A DNA stretch of 64,000 nt. Origin: Myotis daubentonii. Taxonomy: Eukaryota > Chordata > Mammalia > Chiroptera > Vespertilionidae. Made by a program: the position numbers and the translations under genes. Under the pieces are notes generated by a model that ran no database searches, was not told the DNA's origin, and was given only the letters and a program-made list of their open reading frames with translations. Position 1 is the stretch's first letter. Each line of letters opens with the position of its first letter. Shown one piece after another: positions 36,984-48,277 of the stretch. Location of the stretch: the NCBI RefSeq assembly GCF_963259705.1, contig NC_081841.1:91463063-91527062 (forward strand), read 5' to 3'.

Positions 36984-37127
36984 CAGTTCAGAAGAATGGT
37001 CTACTGGTTTCAATAGTGCTAATTTTCCATTTTGTAGCCCAGCCATTAATTCATTATCTTGTAAAATTCTCATACTTTTGGCCCCATCACTGCTTCCAGT
37101 GATAAGACTGTATTTCTTTGGTATCTC

Positions 37128-37133
37128 AATAAA
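37128..37133 (+). promoter_or_regulatory. Best poly(A) signal candidate AATAAA
   Basis: A canonical hexamer in CTCAATAAACTGC with GU-rich text (TTGTTATGTTGTTGATGTTT) 25-45 bp downstream, the usual arrangement for cleavage. It is about 1.8 kb after the CRADD stop. Confidence 0.5.
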
Positions 37134-37150
37134 CTGCTTGTCATTTTGAA

Positions 37151-37835
37151 CCATGGACTTGTTATGTTGTTGATGTTTATCCCCTGAGTTTGCTAACAGA
37201 GAGTTGCTTTGGCATTCGCTCACACCAGATTTATATATGAGAGAATATATCTGGGCTCTGTTGTGTCTGACTAGATGGCATTTTAGAAGTCGTCAGATGA
37301 TTAGCTAAGTCATGTTCCTGCCATTTGCAAGGAGTCTTTCATGTACTAAGACACTCTCTGCTCTGTGAGCAGTGAAAAACAAGTCATGACGAAGTTCCCC
37401 AAGGTGGGCTGTGGGGGCCATTAGAGAGCTCTGACTGGCTGCCCTTAATGAGCAGGGTGTCTCCAATGGCACCTGGCAGCCGCACCTGTGTGGGCCTGCT
37501 CACATTGTTGCAGAAGATTTGCAGGATGGAAGAACAGAACATCCAGATCACAGCCTCATTTCTACCTCTGGCCTCAAAGAGTGACACAAATGACATCAGA
37601 CTACCTCCCAGGAGAATCAGGTAGGCGTTGTGCTGGCAAGGAGTCCATGTGGTTTTGCATGGAAGAAGACTCTACAATTCCAGAGGTTGCCTACTCCCAA
37701 TAATATCCTGAATGAGTACAATGGTGTGGCCCAGCATTTGCAGACACTGATTAAAAAAAAAAGTCTTGCTCCAGTTTGGTTTGATGTATGTGTATGTTTG
37801 TACGTATTCACATGTGTGTGCATGTATGAATAGGT
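37151..37835. other. Unassigned DNA downstream of CRADD
   Basis: No gene or named repeat is recognised. A short TG-rich stretch lies at 37780-37830. Confidence 0.4.
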
Positions 37836-38446
37836 CCCCAAACTTTTATTTTTCCATTTCCTCTAATTCCTTTTTTAAAAATTGGGGACACTATTACATA
37901 TGTCCCCTTTTCCCCCCATGCTTTGCTCCCCTCCGCCCTAGGCCTTCAATACATTGTTGTCTGTGTCCATTGATCTATGCATATATGCATGTACTAGTAT
38001 ATTCTTTGGCTAATCTCTGTTAGTCCACCCCTCCCCTCCCCTCTGAGATCTGTCAGTCTGTTCCACGCATCCATGCCTATGGTCCTATTTTGTTCGTCAG
38101 TTTATTTTGTTCATTAGTGAGATCATATGGCATTTATTTTTCTCTGACTGGCTTATTTCACGTAGCATCATAATCTCCAAGTCCATACACACTGTCACAA
38201 AAGGTAAGAGATCCTTCTTTTTTACTGCTGCATAGTATTCCCTTATGTAAATGTACCACAGCTTTTTTATCCACTCATCTTCAGATGGGCACTTGGGCTG
38301 TTTCCAGATCTTAGCTATTATAAACAATGCTGCTATGAACATAGAGGTGAATATATTCTTTCTGATTCGTGTTTCATGATTCTTAGGATATATTCCCAGA
38401 ACGGGGCTTGCTGGGTCAAAAAGCAGTTCCATTTTTAATTTTTTTT

Positions 38447-38660
38447 AAAATATATTTTATTGATTTTTTACAGAGAGAAAGGGAGAGAGATAGAGAGTCA
38501 GAAACATCGATGAGAGAGAAACACCGATCAGCTGCCTCCTGCACATATCCCACTGGGGATGTGCCCGCAACCCAGGCACATGCCCTTGACCGGAATCGAA
38601 CCTAGGACCCCTCAGTCCGCAGGCCGACGCTCTATCCACTGAGCCAAACCGGTTTCGGCT
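38447..38660 (-). mobile_element. Ves SINE
   Basis: Complete on the - strand with head AGCCGAAACCGGTTTGGCTC. It is flanked by CATTTTTAATTTTTT at about 38430-38444 and 38661-38675, a duplication of L1 sequence. It is close to the family consensus, so probably young. Confidence 0.92.
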
Positions 38661-39231
38661 CATTTTTAATTTTTTGAGGAAACTCCATACTGTTTTCCAT
38701 AGTGGCTGCACCAGTTTGCATTCCCACCATCAGTGCACAAGGGTTACCTTTTCTCAGCATCATCCCCAGCATCCTCCCCTGTTTGTTGATTTATTTGATG
38801 GTAGCCATTCTGACAGGTGTGAGGTGATAGATACCTCAATGATGATTAGTGACATTGAGCATTTTTTTTCATATATCAGTTGACCATCTGTATATCTTCT
38901 TTGGAGAAGTGTCTATTCAGGTCCTTTGCTCATTTTTTAATTGGATTGTTTGTCTTCCTGGTGTAGATTTGTATAAGTTCTTTATATATTTTGGAAATTA
39001 ACCCCTTATCAGCTGTATCATTGGCAAATATATTCTCCCATACTACGGGTTTCCTTTTCATTTTTTTATGCTTTCTTTGTTGTGTAGACGCTTTTTAGTT
39101 TGATGTAGTTCCATTTGTTTAATTTTTTCTTTGTTTCTGTTACCCTAGAAAATATATCAGCAAAAATATTGCTATGCGAGATGTTTGAGATTTTACTGCC
39201 TATGTTTTCTTTTAGGATTTTTATGGTTTCA

Positions 39232-39624
39232 TGTGGGGAGGCATGGGACTTAGTTAGAATGTCTGGAAGGAGGTTTCTGTAAAAGGTCGGGAGCCTCTGG
39301 GGGGACCTTGCCGAAGGCTGCAGCCCCTATCTGGACTTTTCCAAACAAGTTCGAACCTCCGGGGTGTTTTGCTAGAAACCTATGTTTAGTCTTTAGACCC
39401 GACCTTGTAGAAGCATGTGCTTTCTCAAAGATGCTTACCCTTTTGATTGTATCTAATAGTTAATTTTAATTCAAGCTGTTGTTCGAATAAAAGCCGAAGG
39501 AGGCAGGCGAACAGGGCTACTTGGTGGCAATAACCATGTAATCCCTTAGCCCTCTCTTTCACAGAAACAGGTGTCAGAGCAATCTGTTCATCCATTGTTC
39601 AGGGTCTACTGGTCAGCCCTGGCA
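39232..39624 (+). mobile_element. Solo LTR of an endogenous retrovirus
   Basis: A 393-bp element starts TGTGGGGAGG and ends CTGGCA (TG...CA). It is flanked by the perfect 6-bp repeat GTTTCA at 39226-39231 and 39625-39630 and has AATAAA at 39486-39491 followed by a GC-rich R/U5-like stretch. A 6-bp duplication fits class II (beta-like) elements. No internal retroviral gene remains, so it is the product of LTR-LTR recombination. It interrupts the antisense L1. Confidence 0.85.
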
Positions 39625-39704
39625 GTTTCACAACTGACATTTAAGTCTTTTATCCATTTTGAGTTTATTCTTGTGTATGGTGTAAGTTGGTGGTCTAGTT
39701 TCTT

Positions 39705-39800
39705 TTCCTCCCTCCCTCCCTCCCTCCCTCCCTCCCTCCCTCCCTCCCTCCCTCCCTCCCTTCCTTCCTTCCTTCCTTCCTTCCTTCCTTCCTTCCTTTC
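39705..39800. repeat. (CCCT)n(CCTT)n array inside L1 ORF2
   Basis: About 95 bp of CCCT units grade into CCTT units. It occupies the same ORF2 position as the (CT)n array at 24750 in the other L1. Confidence 0.95.
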
Positions 39801-40489
39801 TTTTTTGCATGTACCTGTTCAATTTTTCCAACAACATTTATTGAAGAGACTGTTTTTAGTCCATGTATGCTCTTGCCTCCTTTGTCAAATATTAATTGAC
39901 CATAAAGGTGTGGGTTGATTTCTGGGGTCTCTGTTCTGTTCCATTGATCTATATGTCTGTTCTGGTGCCAGTACCAGGCTGTTTTGATTACAGTGGCTAT
40001 GTAGTATAATTTGATATCTGGTATTGTGATCGCTTCAACTTTGTTCTTCTATCTCAAGATTGCTGAGGCTATTCAGGATACTTTTTGGTTCCATATAAAT
40101 TTTTGGCTTATTTGTTTTAGATCTGTGAAATATGCCATTGATATTTTAGCAGGGATTGCATTGACTCCATAGATTGCTTTGGGTAGTATGGATGTTTTAA
40201 TGATGTTAATTCTTCCAATCCATGAACATGATACATACTTCCACTTGTTTGTATCTTCCTGTATTACTTTCGTCAATGTCCTATAATTTTCCAAGTACAG
40301 GTCTTTTACCTCCTTAAGTTTATTCCTAAGTACCTTTTGTTGTTGTTGTTACAATAGTAAATGGGATTGTATTTTTTAGTTTCTCTTTCTGAGAATTCAT
40401 AATTGGTATATAAAAGTGCCACTGGTTTCTGGATATTAATTTTGCATCCTACTACTCCAAATTCATTTATTAAATCTAGTAGTTTTTTG

Positions 40490-40714
40490 CAGTGGTTCTC
40501 AACCTTCCTAATGCCACGACCCTTTAATACAGTTCCTCATGTTGTGGTGACCCCCAACCATAAAATTATTTTCATTGCTACTTCATAACTGTAATTTTGC
40601 TACTGTTATGAATCATAATGTAAATATCTGATACGCAGGATGTATTTAGGCGACCCCTGTGAAAGGGTCATTTGACCCCCAAAGAGGTCGCGACGCATGG
40701 GTTGAGAACCGCTG
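40490..40714 (+). mobile_element. hAT miniature element, GGTTCTCAACC family
   Basis: The 225-bp element has inverted ends CAGTGGTTCTCAACC and GGTTGAGAACCGCTG. The interior matches the reverse complement of 54657-54865. The flanking 8 bp are not identical; the L1 context suggests a few bases of flank were lost. Confidence 0.88.
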
Positions 40715-41299
40715 CTTTAGGGTTTTCTATGTACAACATCATGTCATCTGCAAATGACAGTTTTACTTTCTCCTTTTCAATTTGGATGTCCTATTTCTTC
40801 TTCTGGCCAGATTGCTGTGGCTAGGACTTCTAATACTACGTTGAATAAGAATGGTGAAGGCAGACATCCTTGTCTTGTTTCTAATCTTCAGGAAAACTTT
40901 TGTAGTTTTGCCCATTGAGTATAAGGTTGGCTATAGGTTTGCCATATTAGTATGTTGAGGTGTGACCCCCCTATTCCCACTTTGCTGAGAGCCTTTATCA
41001 TAAATGGGTGCTGGATTTTATCAAATGCTTTTCTGCATCTATTGATATGATCATATGATTTTTATCCTTCATTTAGTGATGTATCACATTTATTTATTTG
41101 TGAATATTGTACCAACCTTGTATCCCTGGAATAAAGCCTACTCAGTCATTGTTATGATCTTTTTAATATATTTCTGGATCTGATTTGCTAATATTTATTG
41201 AGAATTTTAGCATCTATGTTCATCAGTAATATTGTCCTATAATTCTTTTTCTTTGTAATGTCTTTATCTGGTTTTGGAATTAGAATAATGTTGGCCTGC

Positions 41300-41571
41300 C
41301 ATAGCCAGTTTAGCTCAGTGGTTAGAGTATTGGCCTGCAGACTGAAGAGTCACAGGTTCAATTCCCAGTCAAGGGCATGTACCTTGGTTGCAGGTTTAAT
41401 CCCCAGCCCCAGTCGGGGCTTGTGTGGGATGCAGCCAATCGATGTGGCTCTCTTACATTGATGTGTCTATCTCTCCCTCCTTATTATTTTGTTGGATAAA
41501 TCTCCTCCCCTCATCCCTCCCTTTTATTCTAGCTGAAAATCAATGTAAAAATATCCTTGGGTGAGGATTTA
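41300..41571 (+). mobile_element. Ves SINE with extended tail
   Basis: The head GCCATAGCCAGTTTAGCTCA precedes box B-type GGTTCAATTCCCAGTCAAG. The 3' half is longer than usual, with an extra pyrimidine-rich stretch (about 41480-41535). Flanks AATGTTGG and AATGCTGG fit a target duplication with one change. Confidence 0.88.
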
Positions 41572-43062
41572 AAAAAAAATGCTGGGCTCATGAAAAGAGC
41601 TTGGAAATGTTCCCTCCTCTTGAATTTTTTGGAATAGTTTGAGGATGAAAGATGGTAGTTCTTCCTTGAATGTTGGTAAAATTCTCCTGTGAATCCATAT
41701 AGTCAAGGACTTTTTTGTTGAGAGTTGTGTTGTTGTTTTTTTAATTACTACTTCAATTCCATTAGTTGTAATCTGTCTATTCAGATTTTCTGATTCTTTC
41801 TGATTTAGTTTTGTAAGATTGTATGTTTCTAAGAATTGTCCATTTTGCCAAGGATGTCCAATTTATTAGCATATGTTGTTCATAGTATTTTCTTACAATC
41901 CTTTATATTTCTGTGATGTAAATTGTTACTTCACCTCTTTCATTTATCTTATTCATGTGGGTCCCTTCTTTTTGTTTCTTGATGAATCTGGCCAAAAGTT
42001 CATCAATCTTGTTTATCTTTTCAAAGAACCAACTTTTGGTTTCATTGACCTTTTATATTATTTTTGTTTATTTGTTTCTATGTCATTTATTTCCACTCTG
42101 ATATTTATATTTATCTCCTACTACTTACTCTGGACTTTTCTTGTTGTTCTTTTTCTATTTCTTTTAGGTATTGGGTTGGACTGTTTACTTGAGCTTTTTC
42201 TTGCTTCTTGACATATGCCTATACTCCTATGAATTTCCCTCTAAGGACTGTTTTCACCATGTCCCATAGATTTTGGGTTGTTGTGTGTTCATTTTCATTT
42301 GTTTCCAGGTAATTTTTTATTTCTTTCTTGAATTCATTGGTAATCCATTCATTATTTAATAATGTCGCTATTTAGTCTCCATGTGTTTGAACGTTTTGAG
42401 ATTTTTTTTATTGTAGTTGATTTCTAGTTTCATTGTAATCTGAGAAGGAGCTTGATATGATTTTTATCTTCTTGAATTTGTTAAGACTTATTTTATATCC
42501 TAACCTGTGGTCTATCTTTGAGAATGTTTCATGTGCACTTGAGAAGAAAGTATATTCTGCTGCTTTGGAATTAAATGTTCTGTAAATATTAAAGGTTGCT
42601 GTTTCTTTGTTGATTTTTTTTTTGTCTGGAAGATCTATCTAGTAATGTCAGTGGGATCGTAAAGTCCCCTGCTCAAACTGTATTGCTGTTGATCTCTCCC
42701 TTAAAGTCCACCAAGAGTTTTTTTTTATATATTTAGATACTTCTATGTTGGGTGCATACATGTTTACGGGGTTATATCCTCTTGTTGGATAGGTCCCTTT
42801 AGTATTGTGTAGTGTCCGTTTTGGCTCTTGTTATGGCCTTTGTTTTAAAGTTTATTTTGTCAGATATGAGTATTGCTTTCTTTTTGTTTTCATTTGCATG
42901 GATTTGTTTTTTATCTTTTCACTTTCAGCCTGGGTGAATCTTATGCTCTGAGGTGGATCTCTTACAAACAGCATATCTATATGGGTCATATTTTCTTATC
43001 CATTCAGCTACCCTATGTCTTTTGATGGGAACATTAAATCCATTTACTTTTAAGGTTATTAA

Positions 43063-43747
43063 CTAGAGGCCCAGTGCACAAATTTGTGCATGGGTGGAGT
43101 CCCTTGGTGTGGTATGTGGGGCTTGGACTGAAACCAGCAGTTCAATGCTGCCTGCCGCTCCTACCTGCCACTCCCACTCATCCCAGCCATGCTGCACCTG
43201 CTGCGGGCTTGCGCCCAGTGAGCCCTGATCAGAAGAGGCTTGTGCCTCAGTGGCACTTGCCAGCCATGAGCCCTGCATCTGGTGCCCATCAAGAGGGGCG
43301 GGAAGATGTGATTGGCCCTCTGGGCACGTGGTGGGATGCCCTTGCTGGCCCAGGATCTGGATCCATCTCACTGATGTTTGCGCTGGTTGTGGGAGACACC
43401 TGGTGGCCACTTTTATAGCGTTTCTTCCTTGTGGAGTGTCTAGAGAGGGGAAGCTGCCATGGTGCTGGAGGCCGACTTCCAGGAGGCCAACAACACTGTC
43501 GGGATCATGCCAGTAGCACTGGTCTGTCGATGCCTGGCCTGTTCGCCAGAGATTGGACCTGCAGGACTACTGAGGGGGTGAGTGGCTGCCGCCAGGCTGG
43601 TGGGCCACTGGGACAGGTTGGTCAGCTGAGCGGCACTCCCACTGTGGGAGTGCACTGACCACCAGAGGGCAGCTTCTGCATTGAGCATCTGCCCCCTGGT
43701 GGTCAGTATGAATCATAGTTGTTTGGTTGTTCTGTTTCTTAGGCTTA
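43063..43747 (-). mobile_element. Helitron 3' part (outer element of a cluster)
   Basis: The - strand 3' end, with hairpin GCACAAATTTGTGC and GGGCCTCTAG, lies at 43063-43095. It continues to about 43747 but lacks a normal 5' end there. The matching 5' end may be the one at 46161, because the L1 host sequence breaks at 43062 and resumes at 46162. Confidence 0.78.
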
Positions 43748-44517
43748 TCCTATATAATAAAGAGGGAATATGCAAATTGACCATCACTTCACCACAAAGA
43801 TGGTGGTGCCCACAGCAGAGGCAGGGGGATTCCGTAGTACAAGATGGCTGTGCCCGCAGCAGAGGCGGGGTTTCCATAACACAAGATGGCTGCACCCACA
43901 GTGGAGGCCGAGTTCCAGTAATGAGCCTTAATGAGCAATCAGCAGGGACCCGAGGCTGTGCCACCCCCAACCTCCCCCCCCGCCCCCGTGGGGCTTGACA
44001 GGGGACCTCAGACCACTACCCCACCCTGGCGCCAGGCCAGGGGACCTCAGGCCGTGCCCCTGCCTGGCGGGGATTTACGGGGAACCTGAGGCTGCGCCCC
44101 CCTCCCAGCACTGAGCCGGAGGACCTGAGGCTGTGCCCCCCACTTGGTGGGGCTTGACGGGGAATCTCAGACCGTGCCCCTGGCCCTATGGGGCTTGATA
44201 GGGGATCTCAGGTCACGTCCCCCACCTGGCAGGGCTTGACAAGGGTGGGGTCGCTGGGTCTGGATCTAGCCCAATGCGGGTGGGGCTGGCCAGGTCCGGG
44301 TCTTGTGTGATTTCGAGGCGCATGTGGGTGGGCGGGGACTTGACTCTGGGTCCCATGGTGCACCCCAGACTCTGACAGGAGGAAGATTTTCATATGCATA
44401 TTACTAATTTTCTTTCATCTCTGACACTTCTATTATAGAGAAAGGGCAAATAGCAATATTAATATGTTTCCTCTAATTAATCCCCTTTTAATGTGCATGA
44501 ATTTCATGCACCAGGCC

Positions 44518-44522
<5 letters not shown>
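43748..44522 (+). mobile_element. Non-autonomous Helitron with internal minisatellites
   Basis: It starts TCCTATATAATAAAGAGGG and ends GCATGAATTTCATGC, then CCAGGCCACTAG. Inside are three ~50-bp units containing CAAGATGGCTG-type text (43795-43920), then about six ~48-bp units with GGGGCTTGACAGGGGA-type text (about 43990-44250). There is no credible coding frame. Confidence 0.88.

Positions 44523-44560
<38 letters not shown>
44523..44560. repeat. (GT)n microsatellite between Helitron ends
   Basis: About 19 GT units lie directly between the CTAG of one Helitron and the (C)TAG end of the next, opposite-facing one. Confidence 0.95.
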
Positions 44561-44561
<1 letters not shown>

Positions 44562-44922
44562 TAGAGACCTGGTGCGTGAAATTCATTCACTCGTGGGGTG
44601 GGGGGCCCTCAGCCCAGCCTGTGCCCTCTCTTAGTCCAGGAGCCCTAGGGGGATGTCTGACTGATGGTTTAGGCCCGCTCCCCATTGGGCCTAAACCATT
44701 AGTCAGACATCCTTAGAGGCTCCCGCCACCGCCGCTGCACTCACCAAACATGATCCCAGCTCAGGGCTTCTGACTGAGGGGTGCTCCCCCTGTGGGAGTG
44801 CACTGACCACCAGGGGGCAGGTCCTGCATTGAGCATCTGCCCCCTGGTGGTCAGTGTGTGTCATAGTGACCGGTTATTCCACTGTTTGGTCGATTTGCAT
44901 ATTAGCCTTTTATTATATAGGA
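44561..44922 (-). mobile_element. Non-autonomous Helitron
   Basis: The - strand 5' end TCCTATATAATAAAAGGC is at 44922. The 3' end at 44561 has CTAG mutated to CTAA on the element strand, and an imperfect hairpin. It faces the 43748-44522 element tail to tail. Confidence 0.87.
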
Positions 44923-46060
44923 TCTTTTATTTCTAGAAGTTCCACTTTGCTATTTTCTTTTTTTCTTTTATATATTTTTTATTTATTTCAGAGAGGAAGG
45001 GAGAGGGAAAGAGAGATAAAAGCATCAATGATGAGAGAGAATCATTGATTGACTGCCTCCTGAATGCCCCCCACTGGGGATCAAGCCAGCAATCCAGGCA
45101 TATGCCTTTGACTGGAATCAAACCCTGGACCCTTCAGTCCACAGGTTGACTCTCCACCACTGAGCCAAACCAGCTAGGGCACACTTTGCTCTTTTCTATA
45201 TCTTCTATTTATCTTTTTTATTATGTTCATGCTTTCCTTTATGTTGCTCAAAATATTTATAATAGCTGGCTAAAATTCTTGTCTGCTTTCAATCATTATT
45301 GTTTTTTTTAAGTCTATTTATATTTCCTGATTTTGAGTCCCACTTTCCTGCTTCTTCCCAGTAATTGCTAAGTGTCTAAATTTTTTATTCTTTTAAAGAG
45401 CTGCTTTACTTGGAAGACAGTTAAGTTGCCTACAGATCAGCTTTCAAGACTTGAATTTAAGTTGGTTTGGACTTACAATGGCCTTTAATCTAGGGCTATT
45501 TAGCCTTAATATCAAGGCATGGCCCTTCTGGGTTTCTGTTAACTGTACCAGATGTTCAAGAAGGTCTCATTTCTGTGTGCAATCAGAACTCTACCATCTC
45601 TCAATTCTTTGTTAGTGCTGAGACTTGTTTAGCCTATAGCTTCCTAGTAGTTTGTTCTATTCTCAGTAATTGTTCTTTAACCAACCACTTGAAATCTCAT
45701 TCTAAGTATACAGGGCACAGTATTCAGCTAGAGACTCAATGAGACCCCATGCACATGTTTGGGGCTCTTTATCTGGGCAGTGCCCTTCTCTCTAATACAC
45801 TGGCCCACAAAATCCAGCCACTGCAGCCTCCCTCATCCCTCATCTGTTTCCCCAACTCAGTGAGACCACCATGCTCTGTTTAGAATCCCCTTCCATACTG
45901 TGTATGATCCAGGAAGTTTCTCTAGGGAGAAAGTCAGGGACTACATATTAGGGCTCTCCCTTTGTTTCCCTTCTCTCAGTGACCAAAATTCTGCATTGCC
46001 AGGTGTCCAATGTTTGCAAACAGATGTCTCATAGACTTTGTCCAGTTCTTTCTTTATTTA
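44923..46060 (-). repeat. Old L1 5'-region fragment inside the Helitron cluster
   Basis: The text (TTCTAGAAGTTCCACTTTGC, AAATATTTATAATAGCTGGC) resembles antisense 5' UTR/ORF1-side sequence of ancient L1. It is unlike the younger L1 around it. It lies between Helitron ends, so it may have been captured. The right half is too diverged to be sure. Confidence 0.5.
44961..45180 (-). mobile_element. Ves SINE
   Basis: Complete on the - strand (head GCCCTAGCTGGTTTGGCTCA). It is flanked by near-identical CACTTTGCTATTTTCT and CACTTTGCTCTTTTCT. Confidence 0.92.
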
Positions 46061-46161
46061 CAATGAAGAAAGGCACCCAGGACCGAGGCTTCGCTCACAG
46101 CCCAGCTTCATCCAGAAGGATGTCCAGTCTAATTAGCATATTATGCTTTTATTATTATAGA
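46061..46161 (-). mobile_element. Helitron 5' end
   Basis: The - strand starts TCTATAATAATAAAAGC at 46161 and continues ATAATATGCTAATTAGACTG like the elements at 12633 and 34005. No 3' end follows immediately, so it may pair with the 3' end at 43063. Confidence 0.78.
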
Positions 46162-46188
46162 TAGGTACTTACTTATTGCCCCCCCTTT

Positions 46189-46277
46189 TTTTGGCCAATC
46201 CTCACCAGAGAATATTTTTCCATTGATTTTTAGAGAGAGTGAAAGGGAGGAGGAGGAGGAGGAGGAGGAGGAGGAGA

Positions 46278-46339
<62 letters not shown>

Positions 46340-46500
46340 TCGATATAAGAGAGATACATTGATTGGTTGCCTCCCACACAGGCCCTGACCAGGCCGGGGA
46401 TCAAGCCTGCAACCTAGGAACATGCCTTTGACTGGAATGGAACCCAGGACCCTCCAGTCCGCAGGCCAATGCTCTATCCATTGAGGCAAACTGGCTAGGG
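46189..46500 (-). mobile_element. Ves SINE with expanded GA tract
   Basis: The - strand head GCCCTAGCCAGTTTGCCTCA is at the right. Flanking copies of TTATTGCC mark the insertion in L1. The internal pyrimidine-rich part has expanded to (AGG)n(AG)n at about 46243-46335. Confidence 0.92.
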
Positions 46501-47164
46501 CTTATTGCCATTTTTATTCTTTCTGCCTATGTTTCTCTATATATAGTTCTTATTATTATTACAGCAGTCCCTTTAATATTTCTTGCAATGCTCGTCTGGT
46601 GGTAATGAACTCCTTTAGCTATTTTTTTTTTTTTTTTTGGTCTTGGAAGCTCTTTATTTCACCTTCAATTTTAAGTGATAGAGTAGTCTTGATTTCAGAT
46701 CACTGCTTTTCATTACATTGAGTACTTCATGCCATTCCCTTCAGACCTGTAGTGTTTCTGTTGAGAAATCAGCTGTCAGTCTTATGGGAACAGCCTTATG
46801 GAAACTGCCTTCTAGCAGCACCTGCCTCTCTTGTGCTGCTTTTAAGATTCTGTCTTTGTATTTAACATTTGCTCTTCTAATTATGATATGTCTTGGTGTG
46901 GGTCTCTTAGGGTTCATCTTCAATGGGACTCTCAGTGCTTCCAAAACTTGTGTGACTTTTTTCTATACCTGGTTAGGGAAGTTTTCTGTCATTACTTCTT
47001 CAAACAGGTTCTCTACCCCTTGATCACTTTCTTCTTCTGCTACCCCTATGCTGTGGATGTTATGTTTCATGTTCATATTATATTACTTTAACATTATGCT
47101 TTCAAATTATTCCAGCTACTGCAGTCACTTTGAATCTGCCCCCAAACTTTTAAATTTAATTTTG

Positions 47165-47407
47165 GTTAATTCTCACCTGAGGATATTTTTTTCCCATTGA
47201 TTTTTAGAGAGAGTGCAAGGGAGGAGGGAGAGAGAGAGAAACATCTATGTAAGAGAGACACATCAATTGGTTGCCTTCGTCACATGCTCTGACCCAGGCT
47301 GGAGATCGATCCTGCAACCCAGTTAGATGCCCTTGACTGGGAATCAAACCCTCCAATCTTTGGTCTGCGGGCCGATGTTTCATCCACTGAGCCACACTGG
47401 CCAGGGC
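47165..47407 (-). mobile_element. Ves SINE
   Basis: Complete on the - strand; head CAGCCCTGGCCAGTGTGGCT. CAAACTTT lies on both sides (about 47143 and 47413). It sits at the right-hand target repeat of the long L1. Confidence 0.88.
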
Positions 47408-48277
47408 TGCCTTCAAACTTTGAAAAACTATACCAATAAGCAAGAAGAAAAAAATACGAATTACCCCGACTCCCATCTTCCAAAGATAACCACTGTTAAA
47501 GCCCAGTTTTGGTCTCTATCCTCCAGTTATTTTCTATGCCTGCATATTCTTTTTATAACAAAATTTTATTGTATTGTATATACTGTTTTATAATTGGCTT
47601 CTTTTAGTTAACATATCTTTTCAACTCAATTAAGATTTTCCTATACCAGTGATAGTCATCGTCCTTTGTGTTTGGAAAACTCTTTTAAGTCCTCTAACTT
47701 TTGGCAGCGTGTTTAAGAAATCAAAGACACCAGCTGCTAAGTATAACAATGGCTTTCACCATTAAAACATGTTTGCCTGATCCCCCTTTACAACCTGTCT
47801 TCACTTGAGTAGAGCTTTTTTACTGCTCCCATTGTGCACTCTTTATCCTCAAAAAGCAAAGTTGAGCACATTCCCCTAAATATTTTGGGCTTTTCTAAGC
47901 ATTTAGCTCTTCCTTACAGCAGGATGCCCACTGCGCTGCATTGCATAATCAATCCACTCAGCTCAGTATTCTGATCCTATGAGAGCATGTATTCTGGGGG
48001 CAGTAAAATCATGGCTATCGATTCAGATTTGGGGGCACATAGATTTGATAGATCTGTGTGTGGCTGCCATTCTACGCCACTGTTTTTAGTGGTACCTTTC
48101 CAGAATCTGCATGTGCCATTACTTGTAAACCACTTCCCTAGCACATTACATGGATCTTTAGATGCTCTGCTTTTTCACAATTAGAAAGTCATATAAAAGA
48201 AACCCTTGTTAATTCTTTACACTCACCAGAGGTTACAGTGAACTGGATTCCTCTTTTGTTCAGCTCAAAGTATATTT
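47408..48277. other. Unassigned intergenic DNA
   Basis: No gene or named repeat is recognised. Confidence 0.4.

Larger units (their letters stand above)
35322..37150 (+). other. CRADD: Probable CRADD 3' UTR and flank
   Basis: Non-coding sequence after the CRADD stop with a poly(T) run at 35386-35405 and a MIR at about 36405-36560. It contains three poly(A) signal candidates, annotated separately. Which one ends the mature transcript cannot be told from DNA alone. Confidence 0.6.
37849..47139 (-). mobile_element. Long L1, antisense, split by many insertions
   Basis: The pieces are at 37849-38446, 38660-39231, 39625-40489, 40715-41300, 41571-43062, 46162-46188 and 46500-47139. Together they give the C-rich 3' UTR, all of ORF2, and part of ORF1 (46944-46741 reads HIIIRRANVKYKDRILKAAQ). 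The repeat CCCCAAACTTTTA at 37836-37848 and 47140-47152 is the likely target duplication. The RT box FADD is intact at 40743-40754, but stops and frameshifts abound. The last ~80 bp before 47139 are not clearly L1. Confidence 0.8.

Noticed and set aside
43063..43747. Overlapping + and - strand frames up to 115 codons as genes
   Set aside because: They lie inside the GC-rich non-coding interior of a Helitron, with no domain or splice evidence.
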